51,884 nt of DNA from CBDUQN01 sp965369375. GTDB taxonomy: Bacteria; Krumholzibacteriota; Krumholzibacteriia; Krumholzibacteriales; Krumholzibacteriaceae. The DNA lies in contig CBDUQN010000013.1 of the NCBI GenBank assembly GCA_965369375.1, positions 1 through 51,884 on the forward strand, written 5' to 3'. The position numbers and the translations under genes are program-made. The notes beneath the pieces were generated by a model. The model made no database searches. It was not told the origin of the DNA and saw only the letters and a list, made by a program, of their open reading frames with translations. Shown piece after piece: positions 42,248-51,767 of this stretch (position 1 is its first letter; each line of letters begins with the position of its first letter).

Positions 42248-42375
42248 TGCTTTCTCCTTTCTGATTATTCCTGCTTTTACCGAAAACGTTTTTCTTTGGC
42301 TCAGAACCTGCACGCTCCCCTTCCCCGGTCCCTATCGCACCACCAGGAAGGGCGTTTCCAAGAGATTAAACTACT

Positions 42376-45300
42376 CTATTTACCATAAAATTCCAATAAA
42401 TTCAACAATCTTTCCATATCCCCCGCGGCGCCTGAGCTGGCCTCGGGCCCGCCTCCGGGTTGCGGAGTGAGCGAGAGTGAAAATCCCGCCTCGGTATGAA
42501 ACGTTATCCTTCCCTCGAATTCCCCCGCCATCTCACCGATGAGCGCGTGCCCGGGAACGCTCCCCCCGCCGAACACCACCCGAAGCCCTCCCTCGCGATC
42601 GGCCTCGATGCTCTCGACGCCGGTGGTCCTCGCGCGCACCCTCAGCGCCACCAGATCGAGCATATTCGCCGCCGCGCCGGGAACCGGCCCGAACCTGTCC
42701 CGGAGCTCGTCGCGCATCTCGTCGACCTGCTCCACCCGGTCGACACGTGTCAGCCTGCGGTAGATGTCCATTCTCTCCTCCGTATCGGTGATATACGCAT
42801 CGGGCAGATAGGCCGATCCCGGCATGGACACCCTTGTTTCTGCCGGCTCGACAACAGGCTCGCCTCTGAGCGCGCTCACTTCCTGCCCCAGCATCCTCGT
42901 GTAGAGATCGAGCCCGACCGCGCTGACATGCCCCGATTGTTCGTGCCCGAGCAGGTTTCCCGCCCCCCTGATCTTCAGGTCGCGCATCGCTATCCGGTAA
43001 CCGGCTCCGAGGTAATCGAATTCGCTGATGGCCTGGAGCCGCTTGACGGCCGTAGGCGTCAGGATGCGTCCTTTCGGAACGAGCAGGTACGCGAAAGCCT
43101 TTCGATCGGACCGCCCGACACGGCCGCGGAGCTGGTAGAGCTGGGCGAGCCCGAACTTGTCTGCCCGGTTTATCACGATCGTGTTCACGTTGGAAAAATC
43201 GAGACCGGCCTCGATGATCATCGTGCACACGAGCACATCGAATTTGCGCTCGAGAAAATCGATCATTATCTTCTCGAGCTCCCTATCGCGCATCTGACCG
43301 TGCGCGTGCGCGATCTTCACCCGCTCCGGCAGCAACCGCTCGAGATACCCCTCCATCACCTGGATCGACTGCACGCGATTGTGCACGAAGAAGACCTGCC
43401 CGCCCCGATCGACCTCTCTGAGCACCGCATCCCTGATCCTCTCGTCGTCGAAGGGAAGAATCTCCGTATGAATGGGAAGGCGGTTCCGAGGCGGCGTATC
43501 GATAATGGATATATCACGTATCCCGGAGAGTGCCATATGGAGTGTTCGTGGTATGGGAGTAGCCGTCATACTGAGCACATCGACGCTCTTTTTCATCTTC
43601 TTGAACGTCTCCTTGTGTCTGACTCCGAAGCGGTGCTCCTCGTCGATGATCACGAGACCGAGATGCTTGAAGCTCACATCCTTTGAGAGAAGACGGTGCG
43701 TACCGATAATGATATCGACCGTTCCCGCGGCGATCTCCTGGGCGATCTTCTTCTGCTTCGCCGTCGAGATGAAGCGGCTGAGCATGGCAACGTTCACCGG
43801 ATATCCCTGGAGCCGTTCGAGAAATGTATTGTAGTGCTGCATGGCGAGAACGGTCGTCGGCACGAGAACCGCGCACTGCTTTCCCGCGAGAACCGCTTTG
43901 AACGCCGCCCGAAGGGCGACTTCTGTTTTTCCGAAGCCGACATCGCCGCAAAGAAGCCTGTCCATGGGCTTGGGTCTTTCCATGTCGCCTTTCACCTCGG
44001 CCGTCGACTGGAGCTGATGATCCGTTTCCTCAAAGGGAAACGACGCCTCCATCTCTTTCTGCCACGGCGTGTCGGTCCCGAAGGAAAAACCTGGAGCGAC
44101 CTGTCTAGCCGCGTAGATTTCGAGAAGGTCGCCCGCGACCCGTTCGGCGCTTCGCCTCGCCCGCTCTCGCGTTTTCGACCAGGCGGCCGTTCCGAGCCGT
44201 GAGAGCGCCGGCTCGCTGTCCGCCTCCGTTGCATACTTCTCGACCATGCGGAGCTGTGAAACAGGTATAAAGAGGTGATCGTTCCCTCCGTACCTGATAT
44301 CGAGGCACTCGGTATGGCCCTCCTCTATATCGAGGGACCTTAGTCCCATATACCGTCCGATCCCATGATTCAGGTGAACGACGAAGTCGCCCGGTTTGAA
44401 ATGCGAGGGATCGTATGTGAGGGACCTGCTCTGGGATCGCTGCGCGTGATACGGCCGGTGATAGCGCCCGAATACCTCTTCCTCGCTGAGTGCAAGAATC
44501 CCGAGCTCGGACCACCGGAAGCCGCTCGAGAGCTCCCCGATGGGAAAATCGATATCGAGCGCGATATCGGAAAGCAGCTCCTCGGCCCGCCCGCGCTGGA
44601 ATTCGTTGGAACAGAAGAGAAACACCCCGAGCCCGGATTCGATCGCCTTTTTTGCATCTCTCTGTAATCCCTTGAGGTTACGGCGGTAATCGCCGATGAC
44701 ACTCGTGCCGAACCTCACGGCGCCCTCCCAGCTCAAATTTCTGAAGGAGAGCCGGCGCAACGCGGCGAGCCTCGAGCTGAATTCCTCTTCGGCGATATAG
44801 ACATCATCGGGCGGGGGATATATATTCCCCTCCTCCCGCGACCGCACATACCGGCGCGCGATCTCCTCGCGGAAATCCCTCGAAACGATCTCGATATCCT
44901 CGGCGCCGAACGACACGACGATGGGCGGCGTGTCGAAGTAATCGAGAATCGGCACGACCTCGTGCATTGCCGCGGCGTAATGCTCCATGCCGAAGAATGA
45001 TATGCCGCGTTCGAGCCTTTCTGCCGGCAATTTGATACGTTCCCTCTCGTCGGATCCCAGCCCAGCGGCCTGCCGGTCGAGCCACGCCGCGAGCCTCCCG
45101 ATACCCTCTTTCGTCGGCGCGAGGTGATGCAGGGGACGCACGAGCAGTTCATCCCGCTCCATGGTCGACCGCTGCGTTTCGATGTCGAAATTCCTCATGG
45201 AAAAAATCCTGTCCCCGTCGAACTCCATCCTGACGGGAATCTCCTCGCAGACCTCGAAGATATCGAGTATCCCTCCCCTGAGTGCAAACTGCCCCTTCGC

Positions 45301-45807
45301 CTCGACGATCCCCTGCCTCTCGTATCCACGGCCGACGAGCAGTTCCATGAGGTCTATTGGGTCGCGCTCCTCACCTTTGCGTATCCCGATTAGCAGCTCT
45401 TTGAATAATGCCGGCGCAAAGACCTCCTTGAGCGACGAACGAACCGTGCAGACAAGCGCGCGACATCGCCCCAGCGTGAGCTCATGAAGCGCCTTCATCT
45501 GTTGTCCGGTCAGATTTCGGTCGGGATCGTGGTAATCGTAGGGGAGAATCTCGTCCTCGGGGTATGAGACGACGCCTTCAGAATCGAAGAGGCGAAGATC
45601 CTCTTCTATGTCCCTCGCTTTTACGGGATCGGGAGCGATCACGAGCAAGGGAGAGTCGAATTCCGCCGCAAGCGCTGAGAGGAGAAGCGACCGCGCGCCG
45701 CCGAAGAGGCCGCACACCGACACATCGGCGCGCCGGTCTCCGAGTTTCTGAACGAGATCGGCATAGACGGGCTGCGCGCGCACCCTGTCCTTTAAATCGT
45801 CCCACAT
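42376..45807 (-). CDS. mfd: Transcription-repair coupling factor
   Basis: A 1143-residue Mfd of normal length. It removes RNA polymerase stalled at lesions and recruits UvrA. Domains in order: UvrB-like N-terminal module with FGGARSLLLSALAAEF and YPEDEILPYD, an RNA polymerase-interacting region (~475-560: PGDFVVHLNHGIGRYMGL), helicase motifs Walker A GDVGFGKTEVALRAAF and IIDEEHRFGV, translocase motifs, and the C-terminal TRCF domain. The ATG at 45807 has only a weak Shine-Dalgarno. It lies 20 bases after the BatA-like gene. Confidence 0.97.
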   Translation of the reverse strand: MWDDLKDRVRAQPVYADLVQKLGDRRADVSVCGLFGGARSLLLSALAAEFDSPLLVIAPDPVKARDIEEDLRLFDSEGVVSYPEDEILPYDYHDPDRNLTGQQMKALHELTLGRCRALVCTVRSSLKEVFAPALFKELLIGIRKGEERDPIDLMELLVGRGYERQGIVEAKGQFALRGGILDIFEVCEEIPVRMEFDGDRIFSMRNFDIETQRSTMERDELLVRPLHHLAPTKEGIGRLAAWLDRQAAGLGSDERERIKLPAERLERGISFFGMEHYAAAMHEVVPILDYFDTPPIVVSFGAEDIEIVSRDFREEIARRYVRSREEGNIYPPPDDVYIAEEEFSSRLAALRRLSFRNLSWEGAVRFGTSVIGDYRRNLKGLQRDAKKAIESGLGVFLFCSNEFQRGRAEELLSDIALDIDFPIGELSSGFRWSELGILALSEEEVFGRYHRPYHAQRSQSRSLTYDPSHFKPGDFVVHLNHGIGRYMGLRSLDIEEGHTECLDIRYGGNDHLFIPVSQLRMVEKYATEADSEPALSRLGTAAWSKTRERARRSAERVAGDLLEIYAARQVAPGFSFGTDTPWQKEMEASFPFEETDHQLQSTAEVKGDMERPKPMDRLLCGDVGFGKTEVALRAAFKAVLAGKQCAVLVPTTVLAMQHYNTFLERLQGYPVNVAMLSRFISTAKQKKIAQEIAAGTVDIIIGTHRLLSKDVSFKHLGLVIIDEEHRFGVRHKETFKKMKKSVDVLSMTATPIPRTLHMALSGIRDISIIDTPPRNRLPIHTEILPFDDERIRDAVLREVDRGGQVFFVHNRVQSIQVMEGYLERLLPERVKIAHAHGQMRDRELEKIMIDFLERKFDVLVCTMIIEAGLDFSNVNTIVINRADKFGLAQLYQLRGRVGRSDRKAFAYLLVPKGRILTPTAVKRLQAISEFDYLGAGYRIAMRDLKIRGAGNLLGHEQSGHVSAVGLDLYTRMLGQEVSALRGEPVVEPAETRVSMPGSAYLPDAYITDTEERMDIYRRLTRVDRVEQVDEMRDELRDRFGPVPGAAANMLDLVALRVRARTTGVESIEADREGGLRVVFGGGSVPGHALIGEMAGEFEGRITFHTEAGFSLSLTPQPGGGPEASSGAAGDMERLLNLLEFYGK

Positions 45808-45827
45808 GATTTGATCCGTTATCCCCT

Positions 45828-48023
45828 CTAGGCCGCGCCCTTGACGCTCTGAGCAACGACGAGCTCCGCAATGAAGAGAGCGAGCGCAACAAGAATGAGC
45901 GGCACGGAAATTTCACGGCCTTCCCGTGCCGAATGAATCGCCAAAGCAAGCGAGCGCCGGTCATCGAGCACGAGAAAATGCTCTATCCCGAGTGAATCCG
46001 CAGCTTCCCGCGCCGTTGCCGGCTCGAGATCGGATTCTTCAGTGCAATCGGGGTTCACCGCGATCCTCCCCGCAACCGCCGAACCATCGATGACGGTAAC
46101 GAATCCGGGGTGCAATACCGGAGGAATGAGTATCGCCTGGTAAGGTCCGGATCGCCCCCGCCCGCCCCGGGCCGGCTGCTCGGCTCGACGCCGCCCGCCC
46201 GCGGTCGCCCTTTCGGTCCGCTGCGGACCGGCCGTCTCGGGCTTGAGCTCCGTACCATCGGGAAGACGGCAGAGAGGTTCGTTTTCGAACGATCCCTCCC
46301 AGGGAATCGGATCTCCGATAAGGGCCCCCTCACCCTTCGGCGGCACGGGCCCCGTTGCGAGCACCGCCTGCTGAACGAGAGGCAGAAAATAGGGGGACAG
46401 CGTAATGTCCCCCGCGCCGGGACGGGGATCGAGGCAGGCGAAAACGATCCACCCGTCGCCATGATCCTCTTCCCATATGAACGGAGCGCCGTTTCTGAAT
46501 TTCAGATGAACCGCCCTGTCCGGCACGCCGCGAACGAGCGTGATGACATTGAACCTCATCCGCAGCAAGGCATCGATATCCTCCTCACCGAATGGCGCGA
46601 GAAAGCGGGGAACCGTTGACGGTCTTTCGAGTGAGATGAATCCGTCCGCGAGGTCGGTGATCTCGAACGTCAGGGGATAGGCGCTGAGCCGATCGACCGC
46701 ATCGGCGAGCTCCGGGGTGACGATCACGAGCGCCCGGCCTCCCGAAGAGACAAACCGGTCGAAGAGCTCCACGTCCTTCGCCGCGGGACCCCTGCCCGGT
46801 CCGAGGATGAGCGCCTCGGCGCGATCAAGATCGGCCGTGGTAAAATTCCTCCAATCGCGTTCGATAAGCTCGATATCCCCCTCGGCCTCGTCCGGCCCGA
46901 GAGCCTGTGCGAGGTAGAAGCCCGACGCGTCCGCGATCAGGAGCGCTTCGAGCCTCTCGCGGACATGAAGCACAAAATGTCTTCTGTCGTCGGCGGAGAG
47001 CCGGTCCTTCCTCTTTCGCACCTCGCCCCTGACCCAGCCGATCCGCTCGACGGGAAAAGTGATCGTCTCCTCCCTCACCCCGCCGGGCCGAATCTCGATT
47101 TCCTTCTCCGTTATCCGCCTCTCCTCGACGAGCATTTCGAGTGGAAATCTGGCGGGAAGGTCTTTCGACATATTCCGCAGAACCACCGTGACCTCGGCGA
47201 GCTCACCCCGGTGGAGTGTCGATCGCGGCGTCAATACGCGCTCGATCGCCACATTCGATCCCGGTTCGGGCTGTACGGGGACGAGGAAAGTCCTTACTGC
47301 TCCGTGCTCCGGTTCCCGCTCGCCCCGCCCCTCTAGCGAGGGCGCATCCGGTGCTTCGCTTTCGCCTTGCTCGATCCCTCTATCGGTTTGCGCCATCGCG
47401 GCGCGCCGCAAGGCGGACCGTTGAAAGTCCGATATGACATAGAGCTCTTTTGTAACGCGCCGGCTACCGAGCAACCACGCACGCCCCGCATCTATCGCGT
47501 GCATCAGCTCCGTGCCGCTCCAGGCCGGTTCCGTTTCGCGCAATGATCCGACGATCGCCTCGCGCTCGAACTGCCGTCCCTCGTAGAGGGCTTCGAGTGT
47601 ATTATCGAAGAGAATCACGGTAACCTCGTCGTTGCGCTCGAGGTTGTCGAGAATGCTTTCGAGTTGCCTCTTGCCGCGTTCGAACACCGAGCCCTCGTCC
47701 TGTTCGACACCCATGCTGTAGCTTCGGTCGAGCAGGATACAGACGGCTCGCGATCCGTCGGGGGGAAAGAGCGCCGCCAGCCCCCCCCGCACAACAGGAC
47801 GCGCAAACGCGAGGGCAAGCAATGCCACGGCTGTTATCCGCAAAACGAGCAGCAGCAGCCGTCTAAGATTTATCCGTCTCATGCTGCGACGGTCGGAAGC
47901 TTTGAGAAAACGGAGCGTGCTGAAAGGAATCTCCGGCAGGCGCCTGCGCGTGAAAATATGAATGAGAATCGGCACCGCCACTGCGGCGAGCCCGATGAGA
48001 AATAGGGGATTCAAGAAATTCAT
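45828..48023 (-). CDS. BatA-type membrane protein with von Willebrand A domain
   Basis: A 731-residue inner-membrane protein. The N-terminal BatA motif (MNFLNPLFLIGLAAVAVPIL) with a second helix (~56-75) is followed by a vWA domain with an intact MIDAS DRSYS (99-103). The middle region (~230-330) is Ig-like, and ~350-460 resembles a glutamine amidotransferase-like fold (ILGPGRGPAAKDVE). The last helix (~705-725) anchors the C-terminus. Such proteins occur with MoxR and DUF58, as here, but their function is poorly known. The start overlaps the DUF58 stop as ATGA. A low-complexity Arg/Gly-rich stretch lies at ~600-620. Confidence 0.85.
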   Translation of the reverse strand: MNFLNPLFLIGLAAVAVPILIHIFTRRRLPEIPFSTLRFLKASDRRSMRRINLRRLLLLVLRITAVALLALAFARPVVRGGLAALFPPDGSRAVCILLDRSYSMGVEQDEGSVFERGKRQLESILDNLERNDEVTVILFDNTLEALYEGRQFEREAIVGSLRETEPAWSGTELMHAIDAGRAWLLGSRRVTKELYVISDFQRSALRRAAMAQTDRGIEQGESEAPDAPSLEGRGEREPEHGAVRTFLVPVQPEPGSNVAIERVLTPRSTLHRGELAEVTVVLRNMSKDLPARFPLEMLVEERRITEKEIEIRPGGVREETITFPVERIGWVRGEVRKRKDRLSADDRRHFVLHVRERLEALLIADASGFYLAQALGPDEAEGDIELIERDWRNFTTADLDRAEALILGPGRGPAAKDVELFDRFVSSGGRALVIVTPELADAVDRLSAYPLTFEITDLADGFISLERPSTVPRFLAPFGEEDIDALLRMRFNVITLVRGVPDRAVHLKFRNGAPFIWEEDHGDGWIVFACLDPRPGAGDITLSPYFLPLVQQAVLATGPVPPKGEGALIGDPIPWEGSFENEPLCRLPDGTELKPETAGPQRTERATAGGRRRAEQPARGGRGRSGPYQAILIPPVLHPGFVTVIDGSAVAGRIAVNPDCTEESDLEPATAREAADSLGIEHFLVLDDRRSLALAIHSAREGREISVPLILVALALFIAELVVAQSVKGAA

Positions 48024-48925
48024 CGCATCCTGCTTCTCTTGTTGAGATAGGAAACGAGCGCCTGATCGAAAGTCGTTTCCGTCGTCACGAGATTATAGTC
48101 GATCGCGTTTTCCTTGCACTGCCGCTCGAGCCAGGAAACCCAGCTCGCCACGCTGTGCCGGTACTCCCTCTTTAAAAACCACGGCTGTGCCCTGAGCTTT
48201 TCGCCCGTCTCCTTATCGATGAATCGCACCTCGCCCCGGTAATCGAGGCTGAGTTCTATCGGATCGAGAATGTGGAAGAGGACGATCTCGTGCCCGCGGT
48301 GACGGAAATGCTTCAATCCCGTCAGAACGGCGTCCGGATCGTCGAAGAGATCGCTGAAGAGAATGATCAATCCCCGCCGCTTGATCCGCTCCGCCATCTC
48401 GTGAAGCGCGCCGCTGATCTCTGTTTTTGCGCCGGGCCGGACTTTCTCGAGCATCCGCAGGAGATAGAAAAGGTGGCGCCGCACCGAGCGGTGCGGTATG
48501 AGCATATTTATCCGCTCGTCGAAGACGGCGAGGCCGACGGCGTCGCGCTGGTTTATCATGAGATAGCCAAGGGCCGCGCAGAGGAGCGTGCCGTACTGCA
48601 GCTTCGTGACCTCTCCGGAACCGAAATCCATCGAAGCACTCTGATCGAGCAGCAGCGAGCACTTGAGGTTTGTCTCGTCCTCGAAGACCTTGACGTAATA
48701 GCGGTCGGTTTTCCCGAAGATCTTCCAGTCGACATTTCGTGTCGACTCGCCGGCGTTGTACTGACGGTACTCGGCGAACTCGACGGAGAAGCCGTGATAG
48801 GGGCTCCGGTGGAGTCCCGCGATAAATCCCTCGACGATGAGCCGGGCGCGCAGATCCATGTTCGCCAGCCGGCTCACCACCTCGGGTCGGAGGAATTCGC
48901 TCAGTTTCGTCTCTCTCGGTGACAT
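48020..48925 (-). CDS. DUF58 protein with vWA-like fold
   Basis: A 301-residue DUF58 protein. The family signature YRQYNAGESTRNVDWKIFGKTD is at ~53-74, and a vWA-type MIDAS motif DQSAS at 94-98 probably binds a divalent metal. No signal peptide or membrane segment is visible. DUF58 proteins are found between MoxR ATPases and BatA-type proteins, where MoxR is thought to act as a chaperone-like ATPase for metal-binding clients. It is followed by the BatA-like gene with a 4-base overlap and preceded by moxR with a 57-base gap. Confidence 0.92.
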   Translation of the reverse strand: MSPRETKLSEFLRPEVVSRLANMDLRARLIVEGFIAGLHRSPYHGFSVEFAEYRQYNAGESTRNVDWKIFGKTDRYYVKVFEDETNLKCSLLLDQSASMDFGSGEVTKLQYGTLLCAALGYLMINQRDAVGLAVFDERINMLIPHRSVRRHLFYLLRMLEKVRPGAKTEISGALHEMAERIKRRGLIILFSDLFDDPDAVLTGLKHFRHRGHEIVLFHILDPIELSLDYRGEVRFIDKETGEKLRAQPWFLKREYRHSVASWVSWLERQCKENAIDYNLVTTETTFDQALVSYLNKRSRMR

Positions 48926-48982
48926 GGCAAAATCAGGCCTCGGGGGTGGTCGTACTCCCGCCCGGTATCAACCACACATTGT

Positions 48983-49960
48983 CTAGATCGTCTCGAGCAG
49001 CCGCCCGATGAGATCATCTGTTGTGATTCCGTCCGCATCCGCGTGGAAGTTCGTTATGAGACGGTGGCGAAGTACGGGATACGCGACCGCCTGCACGTCC
49101 TCGATATCGGGAGTCGTGCGCCCGAGCATTATGGCGCGCGCCTTGGCGCCGAGGATAAGGTACTGTCCCGCGCGCGGTCCTGCGCCCCAGGAGAGGTACT
49201 GCCCAACCTGCGGTATGCTCTCGTCGCGGCTTGCGCGCGCGAGCTGAACGGAGAATCGAAGGACGTCCTCGGAAACGGGGACCCTTTTGATGAGCCTCTG
49301 GATTTCGACGATATCCGCTCCGTCGAGGATCTGATCCGGCACGTCGAGCTCTGTGGATGTTGTCTTGTCGACGATCTCGAACTCCTCTGTCTCGGATGGA
49401 TAATCGACGCGTATGTTGAACATGAAACGGTCGAGTTGAGCTTCGGGGAGCGGATACGTTCCCTCGAGCTCGATCGGATTCTGGGTGGCGAGAACAAAGA
49501 AGGGCAGCTCGAGGCTATACGTGCTGCCGCCGGCGGTAACCTCGTATTCCTGCATCGCCTGCAACAGAGCCGATTGCGTCTTGGGCGGCGTGCGGTTTAT
49601 CTCATCGGCTAGAATCACATTTGCAAAGACGGGCCCCTTGATAAAGCGAAAAACCCGCCGGTGCGTTTCCTTGTCTTCCTCGAGCACTTCGGTGCCGGTA
49701 ATATCGCTCGGCATGAGATCCGGGGTGAACTGTATGCGCTTGAAGTCGAGACTGAGGCAGTGCGCAACGGTGGAGACGAGCAGCGTCTTCGCGAGTCCCG
49801 GCACGCCGACGAGAAGGCAGTGCCCTCCCGAGAAGAGCGCCATGAGGAGCTCGTCTATCACCTGTTCCTGCCCGATGATCACCCGCGTGATCTGCTCTTT
49901 CAGCTTCCTGTACGCCTCCTCGAATTTTGCCAGCATTTCCATTTCGCTTCGTTCGTTCAT
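48983..49960 (-). CDS. moxR: MoxR-family AAA+ ATPase
   Basis: A 325-residue MoxR AAA+ ATPase. Walker A GVPGLAKT (52-59), Walker B ILADE (116-120) with the following INRTPPKTQSALLQAMQE, and sensor 1 LATQNPIE are intact, with the arginine finger region LPEAQLDRFMF. It probably remodels or inserts metals into vWA proteins encoded next to it. The ATG at 49960 has GGGAG nine bases upstream. It is the first gene of the run that continues to 28975. Confidence 0.95.
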   Translation of the reverse strand: MNERSEMEMLAKFEEAYRKLKEQITRVIIGQEQVIDELLMALFSGGHCLLVGVPGLAKTLLVSTVAHCLSLDFKRIQFTPDLMPSDITGTEVLEEDKETHRRVFRFIKGPVFANVILADEINRTPPKTQSALLQAMQEYEVTAGGSTYSLELPFFVLATQNPIELEGTYPLPEAQLDRFMFNIRVDYPSETEEFEIVDKTTSTELDVPDQILDGADIVEIQRLIKRVPVSEDVLRFSVQLARASRDESIPQVGQYLSWGAGPRAGQYLILGAKARAIMLGRTTPDIEDVQAVAYPVLRHRLITNFHADADGITTDDLIGRLLETI

Positions 49961-50018
49961 TCGTCGGCACTCCCTCTCAATTTACATTCTCTCATGTTTA
50001 AAAAGTCTTCCTTACAAT

Positions 50019-50047
50019 TGTATACGTAATTCGGTCCGGATTTTCCA
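50019..50047 (-). promoter_or_regulatory. Candidate promoter for moxR
   Basis: TGGAAA and TATACA with 17-base spacing on the minus strand, ~50 bases upstream of the moxR ATG. Both boxes are weak matches (4 to 5 of 6). Confidence 0.4.
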
Positions 50048-50091
50048 CAGCTTTTCATGGAGGGCGCCCTTCGACGCGCGTCACTCCCCGC

Positions 50092-50634
50092 TTGACCCCC
50101 CCTATCTTCTTGTGCTGTTTTACCCCCGTAAGTTTCGACCCCACCGCAGCAAACACAACCGTTTGGATGTCTCTCGATCTCAAGCCGGCCTTCGACAATG
50201 ATTACTTTGTCACGCTCGTACTCGTAACTATTCACAAAGAAGGTTGCTCCGATTCCATGTATCTCTGGATCGACGGCAATCACGCGAGCGGCACATTCTA
50301 AAACATACCCGTGGGCCTGTATCGTATTCATGTCGCGCTCGTTTTTATCGGAAGAGATTGCGGCCCCCTCGAGCCGACGACGAGAAATTTCTGCTATCGT
50401 CTCACCAACCGGCATGAATATCCGCCGGCGCTGTTCGCCCCGCTGCCCGGTCATCCGGACACGATGCCGGTACCGATGTCACGGATGTGGGTGGAAATTT
50501 ACGCGCGCGGCGGGCGCCAGATCTTAGGGTTTCTCTCGTTCTACACACCCGAGCAGCTCGATTTCTTCTGGCATGCGATGCCGCCGGGCCCGCCCGAGCC
50601 GGACAGCGTCTACGTCGAGCTCTGGGATCGCTAG
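50092..50634 (+). pseudogene. Remnant of a secreted-type protein with an in-frame stop
   Basis: One reading frame encodes a beta-rich segment (MSLDLKPAFDNDYFVTLVLV and onwards), is interrupted by TAA at 50299-50301, then resumes in frame with NIPVGLYRIHVALVFIG and ends WDR at 50634. No ribosome-binding site or signal peptide precedes it. The part after the stop joins well with the part before (ASGTF-stop-NIPVG), which suggests one decayed gene rather than two small genes. I do not recognise the family. Alternatively the second half is a separate 107-residue protein from the GTG at 50311. Confidence 0.45.
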
Positions 50635-50885
50635 TGCAATATCCGCTACCGTTCGAATATGGTGAGCCTCGCGCCTATGGATACGCTGCAGTAACAGCAA
50701 AGCGGCATTATCGCTTGTTCAATCACCGCGAGCTTGTCCAAGCGCGTACATTTGATTTAATGTAAGATGAATTCGGCCTTTTCCCCATGAAAGTAAGGGT
50801 ATTAAAAGGGAGAGAGACGGGCTTTTCGGATATCGAACATTTCAAGAAATAGAGTGCGCGCCGGATCGCCCGGTCATCGCAGGAA

Positions 50886-51152
50886 GTGCACAATCCTTTT
50901 GCCGGTGCATATTACGGCCCCCTGCTGTTCGCCTATCCAATACCGGACAGCGGGGGAAACAGTGTTGAAAGGGAAGGGCCGTTTGATTGGGCGCCCTCGA
51001 TGCTTCAGCCTCTGCCGCGAGAGCCCATAGAGGAAGGAACGGATACGACTATTGTTTTGGTGCCTTACCGTGTCACCAAATTCCGCATGTCGATGTTTCC
51101 CGTTACTTCCGATTTGTGGAATAACCGGTATTGCCTGATATCTCGTATCTGA
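50886..51152 (+). pseudogene. C-terminal fragment resembling a GH127/DUF1680-type protein
   Basis: An 88-residue fragment with YYGPLLFAYPIP near its start and TIVLVPYRVTKFRMSMFP near its end. These resemble the C-terminal region of GH127 (DUF1680) arabinofuranosidase-like proteins, where GPLLF and LVPYG.TK.R..FP recur. The catalytic domain is missing; an in-frame TAG lies ~40 bases upstream. The final residues after the homologous part run into the convergent fragment at 51103. Identity is from memory of the motif only. Confidence 0.4.
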
Positions 51153-51753
51153 ACAGCGTTCTTCCCATCGCGCCCTGCTCGTCGGTATGACCACAAACAA
51201 GCAGGTGTGTTCCGTCCCACGCGATTCCGTGAGTCCCTGTCGTCGTCAGGTGAGCAGCAACGTGATAACTGCAATCATTCGGATCAAGAATAATGATATC
51301 ATCTTTTTGAACGCCCCCACACCACCCGGTGCAGATGAGCGTATCGCCGATAGACCCCATGCCCGTTACCTGAGGATTTGACGGTCGCGCGCAGATTTCT
51401 TCGAGGAATGCGGTCATCGGATCAAACCGGTGGATCCTGAACCCATCTCCGGAAATCCATACGTACCGCCCGTCCCACGCAAGCCCCTGTACGGAGTTGC
51501 TTGAAACGCCGAGCAGATACTCGGCCTCAACAGTCATTGTCGCAGGATTGATACGGTACAATGGAGTCCCCGTCGTGGGTGCATGCTGCTCTATCGCCCA
51601 AATATACGTGCCGTCGAATGTGATGCCCGTCGGGTCGACGAAGTTGCGGCCGGCAGCACGGCATCTAACCGGGCGGCCGTCGTGCCCGCCGTCCTCGAAA
51701 AGAAGAAACGCCGCCGAATCCCGGTGTAGATGCCCACGGGCAAGCCCGTGCAA
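51103..51753 (-). pseudogene. Beta-propeller fragment, 5' end replaced by a palindromic repeat
   Basis: The frame encodes four blade-like repeats with a G-ITFDG-YIW pattern (DPTGITFDGTYIW, VQGLAWDGRYVW, GTHGIAWDGTHLL and a weaker one), as in NHL/SMP-30-like propellers. The first ~33 codons (51753 to ~51655) coincide with the repeat and hairpin at 51660-51767 and are not propeller-like. There is no signal peptide or good start codon at the true beginning, and a complete propeller needs more blades. It is probably a truncated gene; a short expressed protein is not excluded. Confidence 0.5.
51660..51734. repeat. Imperfect inverted repeat flanking a GC-rich loop
   Basis: GGCATCTA-A-CCGGG (51660-51673) pairs with CCCGG-TG-TAGATGCC (51720-51734), leaving a 46-base loop. 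It adjoins the palindromic repeat copy 2, and both together replace the start of the propeller gene. Confidence 0.5.
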
Positions 51754-51767
51754 CTCTGCCCTTCGGG
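51726..51767 (-). repeat. Palindromic dispersed repeat, copy 2
   Basis: Reading the minus strand, it matches 2854-2894 with few mismatches, including CAGAGTT, CACGGGC-TT-GCCCGTG and ATCTA. It contains two small palindromes (CACGGGC/GCCCGTG and GCCC-GAA-GGGC). The remaining ~115 bases to the window end include a hairpin GCCGCTC/GAGCGGC near 51780-51803 and nothing else I recognise. Confidence 0.6.

Noticed and set aside
50761..50850. 21-codon open frame starting near 50788
   Set aside because: No ribosome-binding site or conserved feature; it sits among decayed fragments.
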